DNA of 64,000 bases from Novosphingobium aureum (GCF_015865035.1 NZ_JADZGI010000003.1:1-64000), one strand, 5' to 3'; counted from the stretch's first letter, positions 1-9,468 are shown. Program-made: numbers and translations. Notes: generated by a model from the letters alone, not told the origin.

Positions 1-704
1 CCCGGCTCACCGCCGGTATAGTCGTAGTCCCAGCGCGCGGTGTGGAACAGCTTGCCCCTGAATCTGTCGATCCCCTCGAGCGAAGGCAGCTTGGGCATGT
101 TGAGCACGCCATTGGCCATGACCACGAACCGCGCGGCGATGGCATCGCCCCGATTGGTCCCGACCTGCCAGCGGCTCGCCCGCTCGTCCCACACCAGCGA
201 AGTGACCTGGGTATGGAACACACCCTTGTCGGCAAAGCCGAACTGCTCGGCGATCTGGCGGATATAGCCCTGGATTTCCCAGCCGTCGGCGAACTTCTTG
301 GAAGGGACGAAGCCGGTTTCCTCGAGCAGCGGCAGGTAGCAGTAGGCATCGTTGTCGCACTGGATGCCGGGATAGCGGTTCCAGTACCAGACCCCGCCGA
401 AATCGCCCGCGGTATCGAGCATGAGGAAGTCCTCGACGCCCTGCCTGACCAGTTGCGTTGCGGCCAGCGTTCCGCCGAAGCCGCAGCCCAGCACGACCAC
501 GTCGACCGCCTTCTCGATCGGCTCGCGCGCAGCGACCTCGACGTGGGGGTCGATCGAATAGTCGGGCAGCGAACCTTCGGGCGAGACATAGGCAGCCTGC
601 CCTCGCTTGCCGAGACGACGTTCACGCTCGTAGGCGTAGCGTGCCTTCATCGCCTCGACATCGATGTCCTCGATCGGCGGTACGTTGCTCTTGGTCAGTG
701 CCAT
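1..704 (-). CDS. Baeyer-Villiger-type flavin monooxygenase, N-terminal part (runs off the left edge)
   Basis: The first 234 residues are present; the C-terminus lies outside the window (family length is usually 530-600). Translation from the ATG at 704 gives a Rossmann FAD motif GCGFGG, then the YWNRYPG and CDND segment typical of class B flavoprotein monooxygenases that insert oxygen next to a ketone (cyclohexanone, steroid or phenylacetone monooxygenase relatives). A 70-residue leader before the FAD site is also common in BVMOs. AGAGGAAA lies 6-7 nt upstream of the ATG. It is the last visible gene of a minus-strand operon with SnoaL-like, KstD-like, dehydratase and ligase genes, which suggests ring cleavage of an alicyclic ketone. 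The substrate is inferred only in broad terms. Confidence 0.85.
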   Translation of the reverse strand, partial: MALTKSNVPPIEDIDVEAMKARYAYERERRLGKRGQAAYVSPEGSLPDYSIDPHVEVAAREPIEKAVDVVVLGCGFGGTLAATQLVRQGVEDFLMLDTAGDFGGVWYWNRYPGIQCDNDAYCYLPLLEETGFVPSKKFADGWEIQGYIRQIAEQFGFADKGVFHTQVTSLVWDERASRWQVGTNRGDAIAARFVVMANGVLNMPKLPSLEGIDRFRGKLFHTARWDYDYTGGEP

Positions 705-870
705 GTCGTTTCCTCTGCCCGCCTTGCGGGCCTGTGTGCCCCGGACGCTCGATGAGTCCCGTGTTCCTGGCCCTTGATACCGCTTGCGAGAGCGAAATTG
801 CGCGATGCCTTGCCTCCCCGGCGCGTTATCGCTTGGGCGATAGGCATGGCCCGAGACCCGATCGGGTAAG

Positions 871-900
871 GCCCTGAGAGTTCAGGCCCTGAGAGTTCAG
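871..900. repeat. Two perfect 15-bp tandem copies over the stop codon of the SnoaL-like gene
   Basis: GCCCTGAGAGTTCAG occurs at 871-885 and again at 886-900 with no gap. The minus-strand stop codon of the SnoaL-like gene (899-897) lies in the second copy. Because the unit is 15 bp, the first copy supplies a second in-frame TGA five codons further on (884-882). Confidence 0.9.
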
Positions 901-1397
901 GCCTTGCGCACGTATGTCGCTTCGTCCGGACCGGGCCGCTGCGGGAACACCCCGTAGTCGGGCGTGTCGACCAGCGGGGCCGAGAGGTCGATCGGGCCGC
1001 GGTACTTGAAGCTCCAGAAGCGTTCGGCAAAACGCCAGCGCCCATCCTGCTCGACGTAGCGATCGTGGTACTGCCCGAAGGTGATGAACTGGGTGCCATC
1101 GGGCATCCACGCGAATTCCGTCATGCCGAGGCGGCCCAGCACCGCATCGCCCTCCTGCGCCGCTTCGAGGATCGGCAAGCCGGTCACGAGGTGGATGCGC
1201 GTGCAGCGTCCGAGCAATGCGCCGCAGCCCACCTCGATCGCGGCGCGACCTTCCATCTGCAGCCCGGCGATCTTCCACCACCCCTCGCGCGACCAGCATG
1301 CCGCGAACTCGCCCGCGTCCTGTCGCCAGACCGCATCGGCAAAGCGGGCGTGCAGCTGGCGGATGCCGAAATCGGCGGCGATCATGTCGATGGCCAT
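897..1397 (-). CDS. SnoaL-like / NTF2-fold protein (nuclear transport factor 2 family)
   Basis: 166 residues, the usual size of single-domain SnoaL_4/NTF2-like proteins (140-170). The pattern fits: an N-terminal helix with FADAVWRQD, a WW segment, then a beta sheet ending in GRWRFAERFWSFKYRG. This fold includes ketosteroid isomerases, polyketide cyclases, dehydratases and small subunits of ring hydroxylases. The exact activity cannot be read here. GGAGA sits about 5 nt before the ATG. It lies between the BVMO-like and KstD-like genes on the same strand, so a role on a ring intermediate (isomerase, hydratase or cyclase) is plausible but inferred. Confidence 0.8.
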   Translation of the reverse strand: MAIDMIAADFGIRQLHARFADAVWRQDAGEFAACWSREGWWKIAGLQMEGRAAIEVGCGALLGRCTRIHLVTGLPILEAAQEGDAVLGRLGMTEFAWMPDGTQFITFGQYHDRYVEQDGRWRFAERFWSFKYRGPIDLSAPLVDTPDYGVFPQRPGPDEATYVRKA

Positions 1398-1424
1398 GTT
1401 CTCTCCTTTTCCCGGCCTTACCGC

Positions 1425-3140
1425 TCAGGCCAAGTTGCCAAGACCGGCACCATGGCGCGCGGCGATGAAACCGAAGGTCAGCGAGGGCCCGATGCTCGAA
1501 CCTGCGCCGGCATAGACATTGCCCATGACCGAGGCGGTCGAGGTGCCGGTGGCATAGAGCCCGGCGATCACCGAACCGTCGGGGCGCAGCACACGCGCCC
1601 ATTCGTCCGTCACCGCGCCGCCATAGGTACTGACGTCTCCCGGCACGACCGGCACCGCGTAGAACGGGCCCTTCTCGATGGTTCCGCGCGCCGGGTCATC
1701 GGCATAGGGATCGCCGACGAAGTGGCACCCGTCGTAGCGCCGCTCGCCCCGCGCGAAGTCGGCATCGTGGCCGGCATGCACGAAGCCGTTCCAGCGCGCG
1801 ACGCTGGCACCAAGCGCGGCCGGCTCGACGCCGATGCTCGCGGCAAGGCCCTCGATGGTATCGGCCTTGTGCAGGTAGCCCGCTTCCAGCCAGCCCTTGG
1901 GGATCTTCTTGTCGATGAACTTGTCGGCGACCTTGTACTTCTCGACGAACTGGCGGTCGAAGATCGCCCAGCTCGGTATGGCCGGAACGCTTTCATTCCG
2001 GCGCAGCATGGTCTCGCAGTAAAGCTCGTAGGAGCCGCCCTCGTTCATGTAGCGCTGCCCCGACTGGTCGACAAGGATCGCGTGGGGCTTGCCGGTCAGG
2101 CTCTGCGCGCCGGGCAGGACGTAGTCGTTCTCGGTCCCCGGCGCGATGGTGGTCTGGAAACCGACCATCTGGTCCATCTGTGCGAGCTGCGCGCCGATCC
2201 GCTCCATCTCGCGGTGCAGGTCTCCGGTATCGCCCTCGGGCACGAGGCTCCACTCGGCGCGGGTGCCGGGCATGTAGCGATCGCGCATCGCCTGATCCTT
2301 GCCGAAGCCCCCGGCATTGACCAGGACGCCGAGCCGCGCACCCACGGTGCCGGACCCGCGCGCGCCCTCGACCCGCACCCCGGTAACCCGTTCGGCTCCG
2401 GTCTCGTCGCGCCCGCGCACAAGCTCGGTAACAGCGCTGTCGAAGCGTATCTCGACACCCTTCTCGAGCGCCGCCTTGAACATGCGCCCCTGCAACGCCG
2501 CCCCTGCCGTGGTGAAGGAACGGCCCAGCAACTTGTCGCGCACGGTGCGCAGCGCGACACGCAGCAGCATCTTCTTCGCATCGGGATTGGTGCGCATGTG
2601 ACCCATCCTCGCGGCATCGCCGAGCAGGACGTTGAACTCGGCAAAACCCTTGCGCAGACGCTTGCGCATCTCGCCCAGCTGCCTGGTGTCGAAAGGCTCG
2701 GCCACTACGGTGCGGCTCGTCTTGCAGCCACCGGGGAGCTCGTCGTAGTAGTCGGGCCAGAAATCGGGCCCGCGCCTCAGGGCTACGCCTTGTGCGACGA
2801 GGAAATCCACCGCCCGCGGCCCGTTCTCGAGATAGGCGCGCCGCTTGATCCGCGAGGTTCCCGGCGCGGCCCCGCCGTCCAGTTCCTGCAGCGCGTCGAG
2901 ATAGGTCTCCGCCTTCTCGAGCGTATCGTCCTCGCCCTCTGCCAGCATGAAGGGATTGGCGGGAATCCACATCACCCCGCCGGACTTGGCCGTGGTGCCC
3001 CCGGCAAAGGCGGTTTTCTCGAGGATCAGCACCGAGTGGCCCGCAGCGCGCATCACCAGCGCCGAGGCGAACGAGCCCGCGCCGCTGCCCACGACGACCC
3101 AGTCGAAGCTTTCCTCGAAGCTGTGCGTAGCCTCGCTCAC
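1425..3140 (-). CDS. KstD-like FAD-dependent dehydrogenase (FAD_binding_2 family), copy A
   Basis: 571 residues with a GTG start 3 nt after the stop codon of the upstream dehydratase gene. Residues 18-23 (GSGAGS) form the dinucleotide loop, followed by the EKTAFAGGTTAKSGG segment of the fumarate reductase / 3-ketosteroid delta1-dehydrogenase superfamily. The C-terminal FAD cap (GLYATGT, then YAGAG, SIGP and TFGF) matches KstD proteins. Tyr543 in YAGAG is at the position of the KstD tyrosine that abstracts the substrate proton. The likely reaction is flavin-dependent introduction of a C=C bond next to a ring ketone. It is paralogous to the gene at 61307-63052. A strict steroid substrate is not proven: relatives also act on other alicyclic ketones. 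Confidence 0.85.
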   Translation of the reverse strand: MSEATHSFEESFDWVVVGSGAGSFASALVMRAAGHSVLILEKTAFAGGTTAKSGGVMWIPANPFMLAEGEDDTLEKAETYLDALQELDGGAAPGTSRIKRRAYLENGPRAVDFLVAQGVALRRGPDFWPDYYDELPGGCKTSRTVVAEPFDTRQLGEMRKRLRKGFAEFNVLLGDAARMGHMRTNPDAKKMLLRVALRTVRDKLLGRSFTTAGAALQGRMFKAALEKGVEIRFDSAVTELVRGRDETGAERVTGVRVEGARGSGTVGARLGVLVNAGGFGKDQAMRDRYMPGTRAEWSLVPEGDTGDLHREMERIGAQLAQMDQMVGFQTTIAPGTENDYVLPGAQSLTGKPHAILVDQSGQRYMNEGGSYELYCETMLRRNESVPAIPSWAIFDRQFVEKYKVADKFIDKKIPKGWLEAGYLHKADTIEGLAASIGVEPAALGASVARWNGFVHAGHDADFARGERRYDGCHFVGDPYADDPARGTIEKGPFYAVPVVPGDVSTYGGAVTDEWARVLRPDGSVIAGLYATGTSTASVMGNVYAGAGSSIGPSLTFGFIAARHGAGLGNLA

Positions 3141-3143
3141 GGC

Positions 3144-4313
3144 TCAGCCCGGCTTCTTCGGAAGCGCGATCTTCGCGCTCCCGCTGGCCATGACCGTGCC
3201 GAGCTGGTTTGCCATGCGGTGTTTGACGTGAACGAGGTGCGTGCCGTCGGCCTCGACGGTCTTGTCGGTCACCTCGGCGGTCTGGATGGTGACATCGCCG
3301 GTCAGCGCCGGACCGCGATAATTCGCCAGCGAATGCACCACGCGGCCATGCTCGCCCGCCCATCCGGCGAGGAAATCGGTGATCCACGAGCCCATCGAGG
3401 CGCCGTATCCATAGCCGCGCGGCATGCCGATACGACGCGCCCACTCGGGATTGAGGTGTCCGCGCGAGGGGCCGTAGTAGGCGCCGTCGGTGATCTCGGG
3501 GTTGACCAGAACCATGTCGGGGTCGTTCTCGTAGCCCGCCATCTCGCGGGTGAAGCCCATCGCCTCGAGGTCCTGCTTGCGAAACTTTATCGCACCCCAG
3601 ATCGACATGTAGAACGCGCGCCATTCGGTCGCGAAGCTGGCGAGGCTGTGCGGGCCGAAGACCCGCTCGGGGAGCACGTCGCCAACGGTCACGTCATCCC
3701 ACCAGCGCTCCTTGTGCCCGAGATCGTGGAGCGCCTCGATCCAGGTGAACTTGCGCTTCTCGAGCGCCTCGAGATCGTCCGCGCTCCACACCGGGTCCTC
3801 GGCATTGCTGAGGTCGGTGCTCGCCCCGCCCGCTGCCGCGCTGTAGCGGATCGTGGTCGAGCGCTGGGTGGCGATCTCCTCGCCATGCTGGTTGGTGTAG
3901 ATGTTGTCACCGCGCTGGAAACAGGTCGGCCCCGCGAAGCCGGTTTCCTTGACGGTATAGTCGAACGGCACGCGCAGCACCGAGATCCGGTCGCCGGGAC
4001 GGATCTTCACATCGTTGAAGAACCATTCGTCGCCGCCGAACAGCAGGTGCGATTCGGGAATGCGCCCGACGCAGGCAGGCGCCGCGCCGTGGCCGTCGTC
4101 GCAGGCGATGGCAAAGCTCTGCGGCGCGATCAGGCCTGCGAACCGGCTCTCTGCGGCAAAGTCGGGATCGTAGTGCAGGCGGTTGGGGTAGTGCATCGCG
4201 TGAACCCAGCGGCGCACGTCATTGGCCGCGATCGGCTCACGCAGCTGCGAACTCTCGATCGGCTTGCCGAGGTACTGGTCGATGTCGCTGGTATCGAAGG
4301 TCTGCGTAGCCAA
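3144..4313 (-). CDS. FAS1-like / MaoC-type two-hotdog dehydratase domain protein, copy A
   Basis: 389 residues from a TTG at 4313. The reading frame stays open upstream, but this TTG has GGGAG 7 nt before it, and the protein then aligns from TSDIDQYLGK onward with the paralogue at 57767-58987 (TSDVDKYVGK). The N-terminal half holds the hotdog signature RRWVHAMHYPNRLHYD and FAGLIAPQSFAIACD. The second half (residues about 210-380) is a second hotdog with YGYGASMGSW and ALTGDVTIQTAEV. Such proteins hydrate or dehydrate acyl-CoA or bind thioesters. The gene lies between the ligase and KstD-like genes in a tight operon. Substrate unknown. Confidence 0.8.
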   Translation of the reverse strand: MATQTFDTSDIDQYLGKPIESSQLREPIAANDVRRWVHAMHYPNRLHYDPDFAAESRFAGLIAPQSFAIACDDGHGAAPACVGRIPESHLLFGGDEWFFNDVKIRPGDRISVLRVPFDYTVKETGFAGPTCFQRGDNIYTNQHGEEIATQRSTTIRYSAAAGGASTDLSNAEDPVWSADDLEALEKRKFTWIEALHDLGHKERWWDDVTVGDVLPERVFGPHSLASFATEWRAFYMSIWGAIKFRKQDLEAMGFTREMAGYENDPDMVLVNPEITDGAYYGPSRGHLNPEWARRIGMPRGYGYGASMGSWITDFLAGWAGEHGRVVHSLANYRGPALTGDVTIQTAEVTDKTVEADGTHLVHVKHRMANQLGTVMASGSAKIALPKKPG

Positions 4314-4401
4314 GCGCCTGCTCCCGTTGCCTGCCCCTCTCGAGGGCCTTTTGCCCGAGTGGTCATGCCGCGCGTGCCTTAGGGCAACCGCGCGAGCGGC
4401 T

Positions 4402-5949
4402 TTATCGGCACGGCGATACCGCCTGCGCGGCGCACAGGGCGCGCACTGCGGCGCGGTCTGTCTTGAACGAGACAGTGCGCGGCAGCGCATCGACCAGCGC
4501 CCAGCGCGCGGGAACCTGCGTTGCGGCGAGATGCTGGCGGGCGTGCGCATCGAGTGCCTCGATGCTGGGCGGCGCAGCGCGGTCACGCGGCACCACCGCC
4601 GCCACCGGCAGTTCGTGCAACCGTTCGTCGGGCAGCCCGACGAGACAGGCCTCGGCAACTTGCGGATGGGCGCGCAGCACCTGCTCGACCGTTTCGGGGA
4701 CGATCTTGAAGCCGCCGCGCATCACCGCGCCGTCGGCGCGTCCGCGCAGGAACAGGAACCCGTCGCCATCTAGCAGGCCAAGGTCAGAGGTCGCGATCCA
4801 TTCGGGCCCCATGCGCGGCGATACCACCTCGACCAGCCCCACCTCGCCCGCTGCGGCCAGCGCGCCGTCTGCCTCCCTGCGGATGCGCAGCCTCGCACCC
4901 CCGAAGGGGCGGCCCACGCTTTGCGCCTTGTCCGCGCCGAATTCGCGCAGCAGGTCGAGCGACATCGCCGTGACCGGCCCGCCGAACTCGGTCGCGCCGT
5001 AAGTCTGTAGGACAGGGATCCCGTAGGTTTCCTCGAAGCGCTGGCGCACCGCGGGATCGACCGGGGCCGCCCCGGTCGAGAACGAGGCGAGCGATGCGAG
5101 GTCCTCGCGCGCGATGCCCTGCTCGAGGATCATCGCCAGCGCCGCAGGCGGAGCGCCACCGGCAGCAGGCCTGTACTCGACGACATAGTCACGCCAGGCC
5201 GCGACACTGAAGCGCTCGAGCAGCACCACCGGCGCGCCGCGAAGGAAACTCATCGCCAGGGAATAGAGCCCCGAGATATTGCTGAGCGGAAAACACAGCA
5301 GCGTCGGCGGCGGATCGTGCGCCCGAGCCCCGGCCGCTCGCGCATTGGCAAGCGCTTCCCCTTGCCGAACGTAGCCGAGCACGACTCGGTGCCCGATCGC
5401 AAAAGGCTTGGGCTGCCCGGTCGTGCCGCTCGTCAGGATCTCGATCGCGGGCGCCCCCGAGGTGCCCGCAGTGGTGCAGCTCGCGGCCCCCTCGAGCACT
5501 GCCGCACCTTCACCCGACAGCGTTCCGTCGCCCGGCAAGGCGATCCCGGCCATGCCCCGCGCCTGCAGCTCGGCTACGACCGGCGCACAAAAGTCGCGCG
5601 CCTCCATCACCAGCGCCGCCGCCCCGGTTGCCGCCAGTTGCCCGGCGAGCGCCTCGCCCGACTGGAAGGGATAGAGCATCCGGATGCGTCGGCCCGAGCC
5701 GAGCAGCGGCAGGAAGGCGGCGAGTGAGGCCGGGCTGTTGCGCGGGGCGAAGGCGACCGGCGCATCCCGGGCGACACCCGCCCTTTCCAGCGCGGTGTCG
5801 AGCGACGCGGCCAGCGCGCGGATCGCGTCCCATCCGATCCATGCCCCTTCGAACCGGATCGCCGGACCCTCGCAGCAAAGCGTCCTGTGACAGACCCCGG
5901 CAAGCGCCGCGATGGCCTCGCTATCGTGCTCGTTTGCGATCTCGCTCAT
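4402..5949 (-). CDS. AMP-forming acyl-CoA synthetase / ligase, copy A
   Basis: 515 residues from the ATG at 5949 (MSEIANEH); a longer open frame upstream lacks a convincing ribosome site. The ANL motifs are present: TSGTTGQPKPF (phosphate loop), YGATEFGG, SDLGLLDGDGFLFLRGR, and RGGFKIVPETVE before the C-terminal domain. The C-terminal LPRTVSFK supplies the likely adenylation lysine. It would activate a carboxylic acid to its CoA thioester at the head of this minus-strand operon. At 515 residues it is slightly short for the family. Copy B at 59001-60686 is a distant paralogue. The 173-bp gap to the divergent gene at 6123 must contain the promoters of both. Confidence 0.88.
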   Translation of the reverse strand: MSEIANEHDSEAIAALAGVCHRTLCCEGPAIRFEGAWIGWDAIRALAASLDTALERAGVARDAPVAFAPRNSPASLAAFLPLLGSGRRIRMLYPFQSGEALAGQLAATGAAALVMEARDFCAPVVAELQARGMAGIALPGDGTLSGEGAAVLEGAASCTTAGTSGAPAIEILTSGTTGQPKPFAIGHRVVLGYVRQGEALANARAAGARAHDPPPTLLCFPLSNISGLYSLAMSFLRGAPVVLLERFSVAAWRDYVVEYRPAAGGAPPAALAMILEQGIAREDLASLASFSTGAAPVDPAVRQRFEETYGIPVLQTYGATEFGGPVTAMSLDLLREFGADKAQSVGRPFGGARLRIRREADGALAAAGEVGLVEVVSPRMGPEWIATSDLGLLDGDGFLFLRGRADGAVMRGGFKIVPETVEQVLRAHPQVAEACLVGLPDERLHELPVAAVVPRDRAAPPSIEALDAHARQHLAATQVPARWALVDALPRTVSFKTDRAAVRALCAAQAVSPCR

Positions 5950-6122
5950 CCGAGCAAGGCTAGTCCCGGGCCCGAGGCTGGCGAAAGGGGACTTGCCGCG
6001 CGCGGGCAAAAGCATCGCCGGTGCGTTTCGCGCAGACCCGCCGAGCGCGCAGTCTCGCCGCAACAGACAAGCAAATCGGGAGACCGGGCGCCAGGAGCCC
6101 GGCCATGATGGGAGAGCCAGCG

Positions 6123-7172
6123 ATGAAACCGCTCAAGATCGTTCAATGGACGACCGGCAAGGTCGGCACTTGCGCCTTGCGTGCCATACTCGACGATCCA
6201 CGCCTCACGCTGCTCGGCGTCTACGCCTATTCCGCCGAGAAGGCCGGACGCGATGCCGGCAGCCTGTGCGGCCGGCCCGACTGCGGCGTGCTTGCCAGCG
6301 ACGACGTCGAAGCGCTGATCGCACTTTCCCCGGACGCGGTGGTCTACACCCCGTTCATGGCCGATCTCGACCATCTCGAAAGCCTGCTGCGCGCCGGGAT
6401 CGACGTCGTCAGCACCAACCTGCTGCTCAATTGTGGCGGCCTTGTCGGTGCGACCCGCGAACGGCTCGAGGCGGCCTGTGCGGCAGGAGGTTCATCGCTG
6501 CTGGTGACCGGGGTCAACCCGGGCTGGATCAACCACGTCACAGCCTCGCTGACGGCGGTATGCCGCGAGCTCGATTGCGTCACCATCGCCGAATCCACTG
6601 ACGTCTCCAACTACGCCTCGAAGGAGACCTGGGACGCGATGGGCATCGGGCGCAGCGAGACCGATGCGCAAGTGCTCGCCGTGGCACAAGGCGCGATGGT
6701 CTCGTTCCGCGATGCCGCGCTGGGCCTTGCCCGCTCGCTCGGGCTCGAACTCGACGAACTCGATTTCACCATCGAACACGCTCGCGCGGCCCGCGACGTC
6801 GATCTTGGCTTCATGCAGATCGCACAAGGCAGCTACGGGGCATTGCGCTCGGCATGGGTGGGGCGGATCGACGGCAAGCCGGTCGTCACGACCAGCGTCG
6901 CCTGGTACCTGACGCCCGCGCTCGAAGAGGACTGGCACTTCGACGACGAGCATTACCACGTCTCTATCACCGGCGAGCCGGGCGTCGATGTGCGGATCAG
7001 GTTCGTCGCCCCGCAATGGAGCGGCGGCGACTGGAGCGTGCTCACCGCCCTGCCCGCGGTCAACGCGATCGGCGAGGTCGTGTGCGCGCGGCCCGGCATC
7101 CTCGGGCTTGAGGACATCGGCCTGGTCGCCGCACCAGCAGGCGAATGGCGCAAGGCCAGCGCCGCCGGCTGA
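6123..7172 (+). CDS. NAD(P)-dependent dehydrogenase related to dihydrodipicolinate reductase / amine dehydrogenase family
   Basis: 349 residues from the ATG at 6123, chosen because GGAGAG lies 6 nt before it. The N-terminus VQWTTGKVGTCALRAI is the Rossmann loop of the DapB-like oxidoreductases annotated as NAD(P)H-dependent amine dehydrogenase or 2,4-diaminopentanoate dehydrogenase-like. VVYTPFMADLDHLESLLRAG and VSTNLLLNCGG follow the family layout. The gene is divergent from the ligase operon and stands alone. Members often occur in steroid and terpenoid catabolic clusters of actinobacteria and sphingomonads without a defined substrate. Confidence 0.75.
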   Translation: MKPLKIVQWTTGKVGTCALRAILDDPRLTLLGVYAYSAEKAGRDAGSLCGRPDCGVLASDDVEALIALSPDAVVYTPFMADLDHLESLLRAGIDVVSTNLLLNCGGLVGATRERLEAACAAGGSSLLVTGVNPGWINHVTASLTAVCRELDCVTIAESTDVSNYASKETWDAMGIGRSETDAQVLAVAQGAMVSFRDAALGLARSLGLELDELDFTIEHARAARDVDLGFMQIAQGSYGALRSAWVGRIDGKPVVTTSVAWYLTPALEEDWHFDDEHYHVSITGEPGVDVRIRFVAPQWSGGDWSVLTALPAVNAIGEVVCARPGILGLEDIGLVAAPAGEWRKASAAG

Positions 7173-7389
7173 GACGGCGCGCTTGCAGCAGCGCCAGCAA
7201 AGGTGGCGAAAAGCATTGAGACGGGACGGGCGCCATGCGACCACAAGTGTCCGTTCACACCGCGATCTGTTCGGCAGCGGCACGGATATGTCGACAAGTT
7301 CATGGGACGATACGTTTTTTCTTTGACCTTTCAGTCGCGGTCATTTCATCTGCCGGGCATCAGTTCCTTCCCTTGTTCCGGATAGTCTC

Positions 7390-8847
7390 ATGCGCCCCGT
7401 CCTGGTCACGCCATTGCTTGCCCTCTCGCTCGTGCTGGGTGCTTGCGGCGGAGGCGATGGCGGTTCGGGCACCGTTGCGAACGGGGGAGGCAGCGCCACG
7501 CCGACGCCGAGCCCCACGCCCACGCCGACCAGCAGCGCCTGCTCGCTGTCCGAGCGACAGGCCTGGGCGCTCGCTGCCCTGCAGGAATGGTATCTCTTCC
7601 CCGACCAGCTCGACAGCTCGGTCGATCCCGATGCCTACACCGACCTGCAAAGCTACATCGACGCGCTCGTCGCGCCCGCTCGGGCGCAGTCGAAGGACCG
7701 CTACTTCACGTACGTGACCTCGATCGAGGAAGAAAACGCCTACTATTCCTCGGGCGAGACCGCGGGTCTGGGCGTGCGGCTGGGCTTCGACTATTCCGCG
7801 GGGCGTCTCTTCGTGATCGAGGCCTACGAGAGCGGCCCTGCCTATCCGCTCGGCTTCGACCGTGGCACCGAGATCGTCTCGATCGGCACCAGCCCCGCCA
7901 ACCTGCAGACGGTGTCATCGCTCTTTGCCAGCGGCGGCATCGATGCCGTCAGCGCGGCGATGGGTGGTTCGGCAGCGGGCACCACCCGCACCTTCCAGAT
8001 CCGCCAGCTCGACAGTTCCCTCTCGACCGTCAGCGTCACCAAGCGCAATTTCGAGCTCGCCCCGCTCTCGCCGCGCTATGGCTACAAGGTCATGACCAGC
8101 AATGGCCGGCGCTACGGCTACGTCAACCTGCGGACCTTCGTCGATACCGCCGAGCCGGCCTTGCGCGAAGCCTTTGCAGAGTTCCGCGCCCAGGGCGTCA
8201 CCGAGGTCGTGGTCGATCTTCGCTATAACGGCGGCGGGCTGATCTCGGTCGCGGAAACCTTCTCGAACCTGCTCAACCGCGGACGTTCGGGCGCGGTCAT
8301 GAGCTATACCCGGTTCCGCGATTCCAAGTCGGATTACAACGAGACGGCCTATTTCAGCGCTGAGAACTCGGCCATCGCGGCGACCCGCGTCGCCTTTATC
8401 GGCACCGGCAGCACCGCATCGTCCAGCGAACTGGTGATGAACGCGCAAAAGCCCTACCTGCCCAACGACGTGGCGCTGATCGGCGACAACACTTACGGCA
8501 AGCCGGTCGGCCAGATCGGGCTCGACTATTCCGCCTGCGACGATCGCCTGCGCGTGGTCGCCCTGCGCACCGAGAACGCGGCCAACGAAGGCGACTACTA
8601 TACAGGGCTAGCCAGCACCTATCCCGCGACCTGCCGCGCCGTCGACAACATCGGCTACCAGCTCGGCGATGCCGCCGATCCCATGGTCATGGCCGCAAGC
8701 GGGTTCCTGAGCGGAGCCAGCTGCACCGCGATCGGCGCGGCCCCGGGCGGCATCGCCACCCAGTCGGTCAGGTCTGCCGCGACGCGCAGGCCGCTCGAGG
8801 CACAGGACCCCAACTTCGCCCAGCGCGAGTTGCCGGGGCTGTTCTGA
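7390..8847 (+). CDS. S41-family C-terminal processing protease, lipoprotein
   Basis: 485 residues. The N-terminal signal LVTPLLALSLVLGAC has a lipobox with Cys19, followed by a Gly/Ser and Thr-Pro repeat linker, so the protein is probably anchored in the outer or inner membrane on the periplasmic side. A PDZ-like segment (about residues 115-200) precedes the protease core. The S41 nucleophile is the serine in FIGTGSTASSSELV, and the general-base lysine is in NTYGKPVGQ. VVDLRYNGGG is the conserved oxyanion strand. It stands alone between the two catabolic regions, and nothing indicates its substrate. Confidence 0.88.
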   Translation: MRPVLVTPLLALSLVLGACGGGDGGSGTVANGGGSATPTPSPTPTPTSSACSLSERQAWALAALQEWYLFPDQLDSSVDPDAYTDLQSYIDALVAPARAQSKDRYFTYVTSIEEENAYYSSGETAGLGVRLGFDYSAGRLFVIEAYESGPAYPLGFDRGTEIVSIGTSPANLQTVSSLFASGGIDAVSAAMGGSAAGTTRTFQIRQLDSSLSTVSVTKRNFELAPLSPRYGYKVMTSNGRRYGYVNLRTFVDTAEPALREAFAEFRAQGVTEVVVDLRYNGGGLISVAETFSNLLNRGRSGAVMSYTRFRDSKSDYNETAYFSAENSAIAATRVAFIGTGSTASSSELVMNAQKPYLPNDVALIGDNTYGKPVGQIGLDYSACDDRLRVVALRTENAANEGDYYTGLASTYPATCRAVDNIGYQLGDAADPMVMAASGFLSGASCTAIGAAPGGIATQSVRSAATRRPLEAQDPNFAQRELPGLF

Positions 8848-8876
8848 CCGTTCTCTTGCGAGGCGGCGGAGGCGGC

Positions 8877-9419
8877 ATGGCACTTGTTGCACGACTTAAG
8901 TCTGGCGAGGCTCTTGGCGACAGGGTGTTGAAAGTCGACCACGCCGGAGAGCACGGCGCGGTATGCATCTACACGGCCCAAATCTGGCTAGCGCGCTGGC
9001 GGGCGCCAGACATGGTGAACGAACTTGCCCATTTCCGCGATCATGAACGAGGTCACCGTGCTCGATTTGGTGCCGTCCTCGAGGCTCGCGGACTACGAAG
9101 ATGCCGAAGCTATCACTTGTGCGCGATTGGCGGCTTTGCACTTGGCATGGCTACGGGGCTGCTTGGCCGAGGTGCAATTGCAGCGACGACTGTCGCCGTT
9201 GAGCGGGTCGTCCTTCGCCATCTCCATGAACAAATTGAGGCGCTTGAGGCGGTCGATGGCGAAGCGACATTTGCGCTGCGTCAGATCATCGCGGAAGAAC
9301 AGCAGCACCACGACATATCAGCTGCCCGCACATCAGTTGGATCGCGATGTTTCAAGGTCGTCAACGCGATTGTCGCCGCCTCGACAGAAGCTGTTATCTG
9401 GCTCGGGATGCGGCTTTAG
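8877..9419 (+). CDS. Coq7-like demethoxyubiquinone hydroxylase family di-iron protein
   Basis: 180 residues from the ATG at 8877 behind a purine-rich GGCGGAGGCGG. The di-iron ligands of the Coq7 family are all present: HAGEHGA (Glu25), E57-x2-H60 in DHERGH, Glu109 in AVERVV, and E141-x2-H144 in EEQQHH. Coq7 hydroxylates 5-demethoxyubiquinone. HAGEHGA has His where canonical Coq7 has Val. Codon choice (many TTG, GCA, CGA and CTT) is less GC-biased than in its neighbours, suggesting a different origin from the surrounding catabolic genes. As a plasmid copy it may be a paralogue rather than the housekeeping enzyme. Confidence 0.8.
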   Translation: MALVARLKSGEALGDRVLKVDHAGEHGAVCIYTAQIWLARWRAPDMVNELAHFRDHERGHRARFGAVLEARGLRRCRSYHLCAIGGFALGMATGLLGRGAIAATTVAVERVVLRHLHEQIEALEAVDGEATFALRQIIAEEQQHHDISAARTSVGSRCFKVVNAIVAASTEAVIWLGMRL

Positions 9420-9468
9420 GCCAGACGTCGACTGACGCTCGAATCCCAGCCGCGCGGGTCCAGGCGAG

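Noticed and set aside
1065..4382. Very long open frame (about 1100 codons) on the plus strand
   Set aside because: It runs antisense to the SnoaL, KstD-like and dehydratase genes; its composition is the usual high-GC shadow pattern, with no domain.
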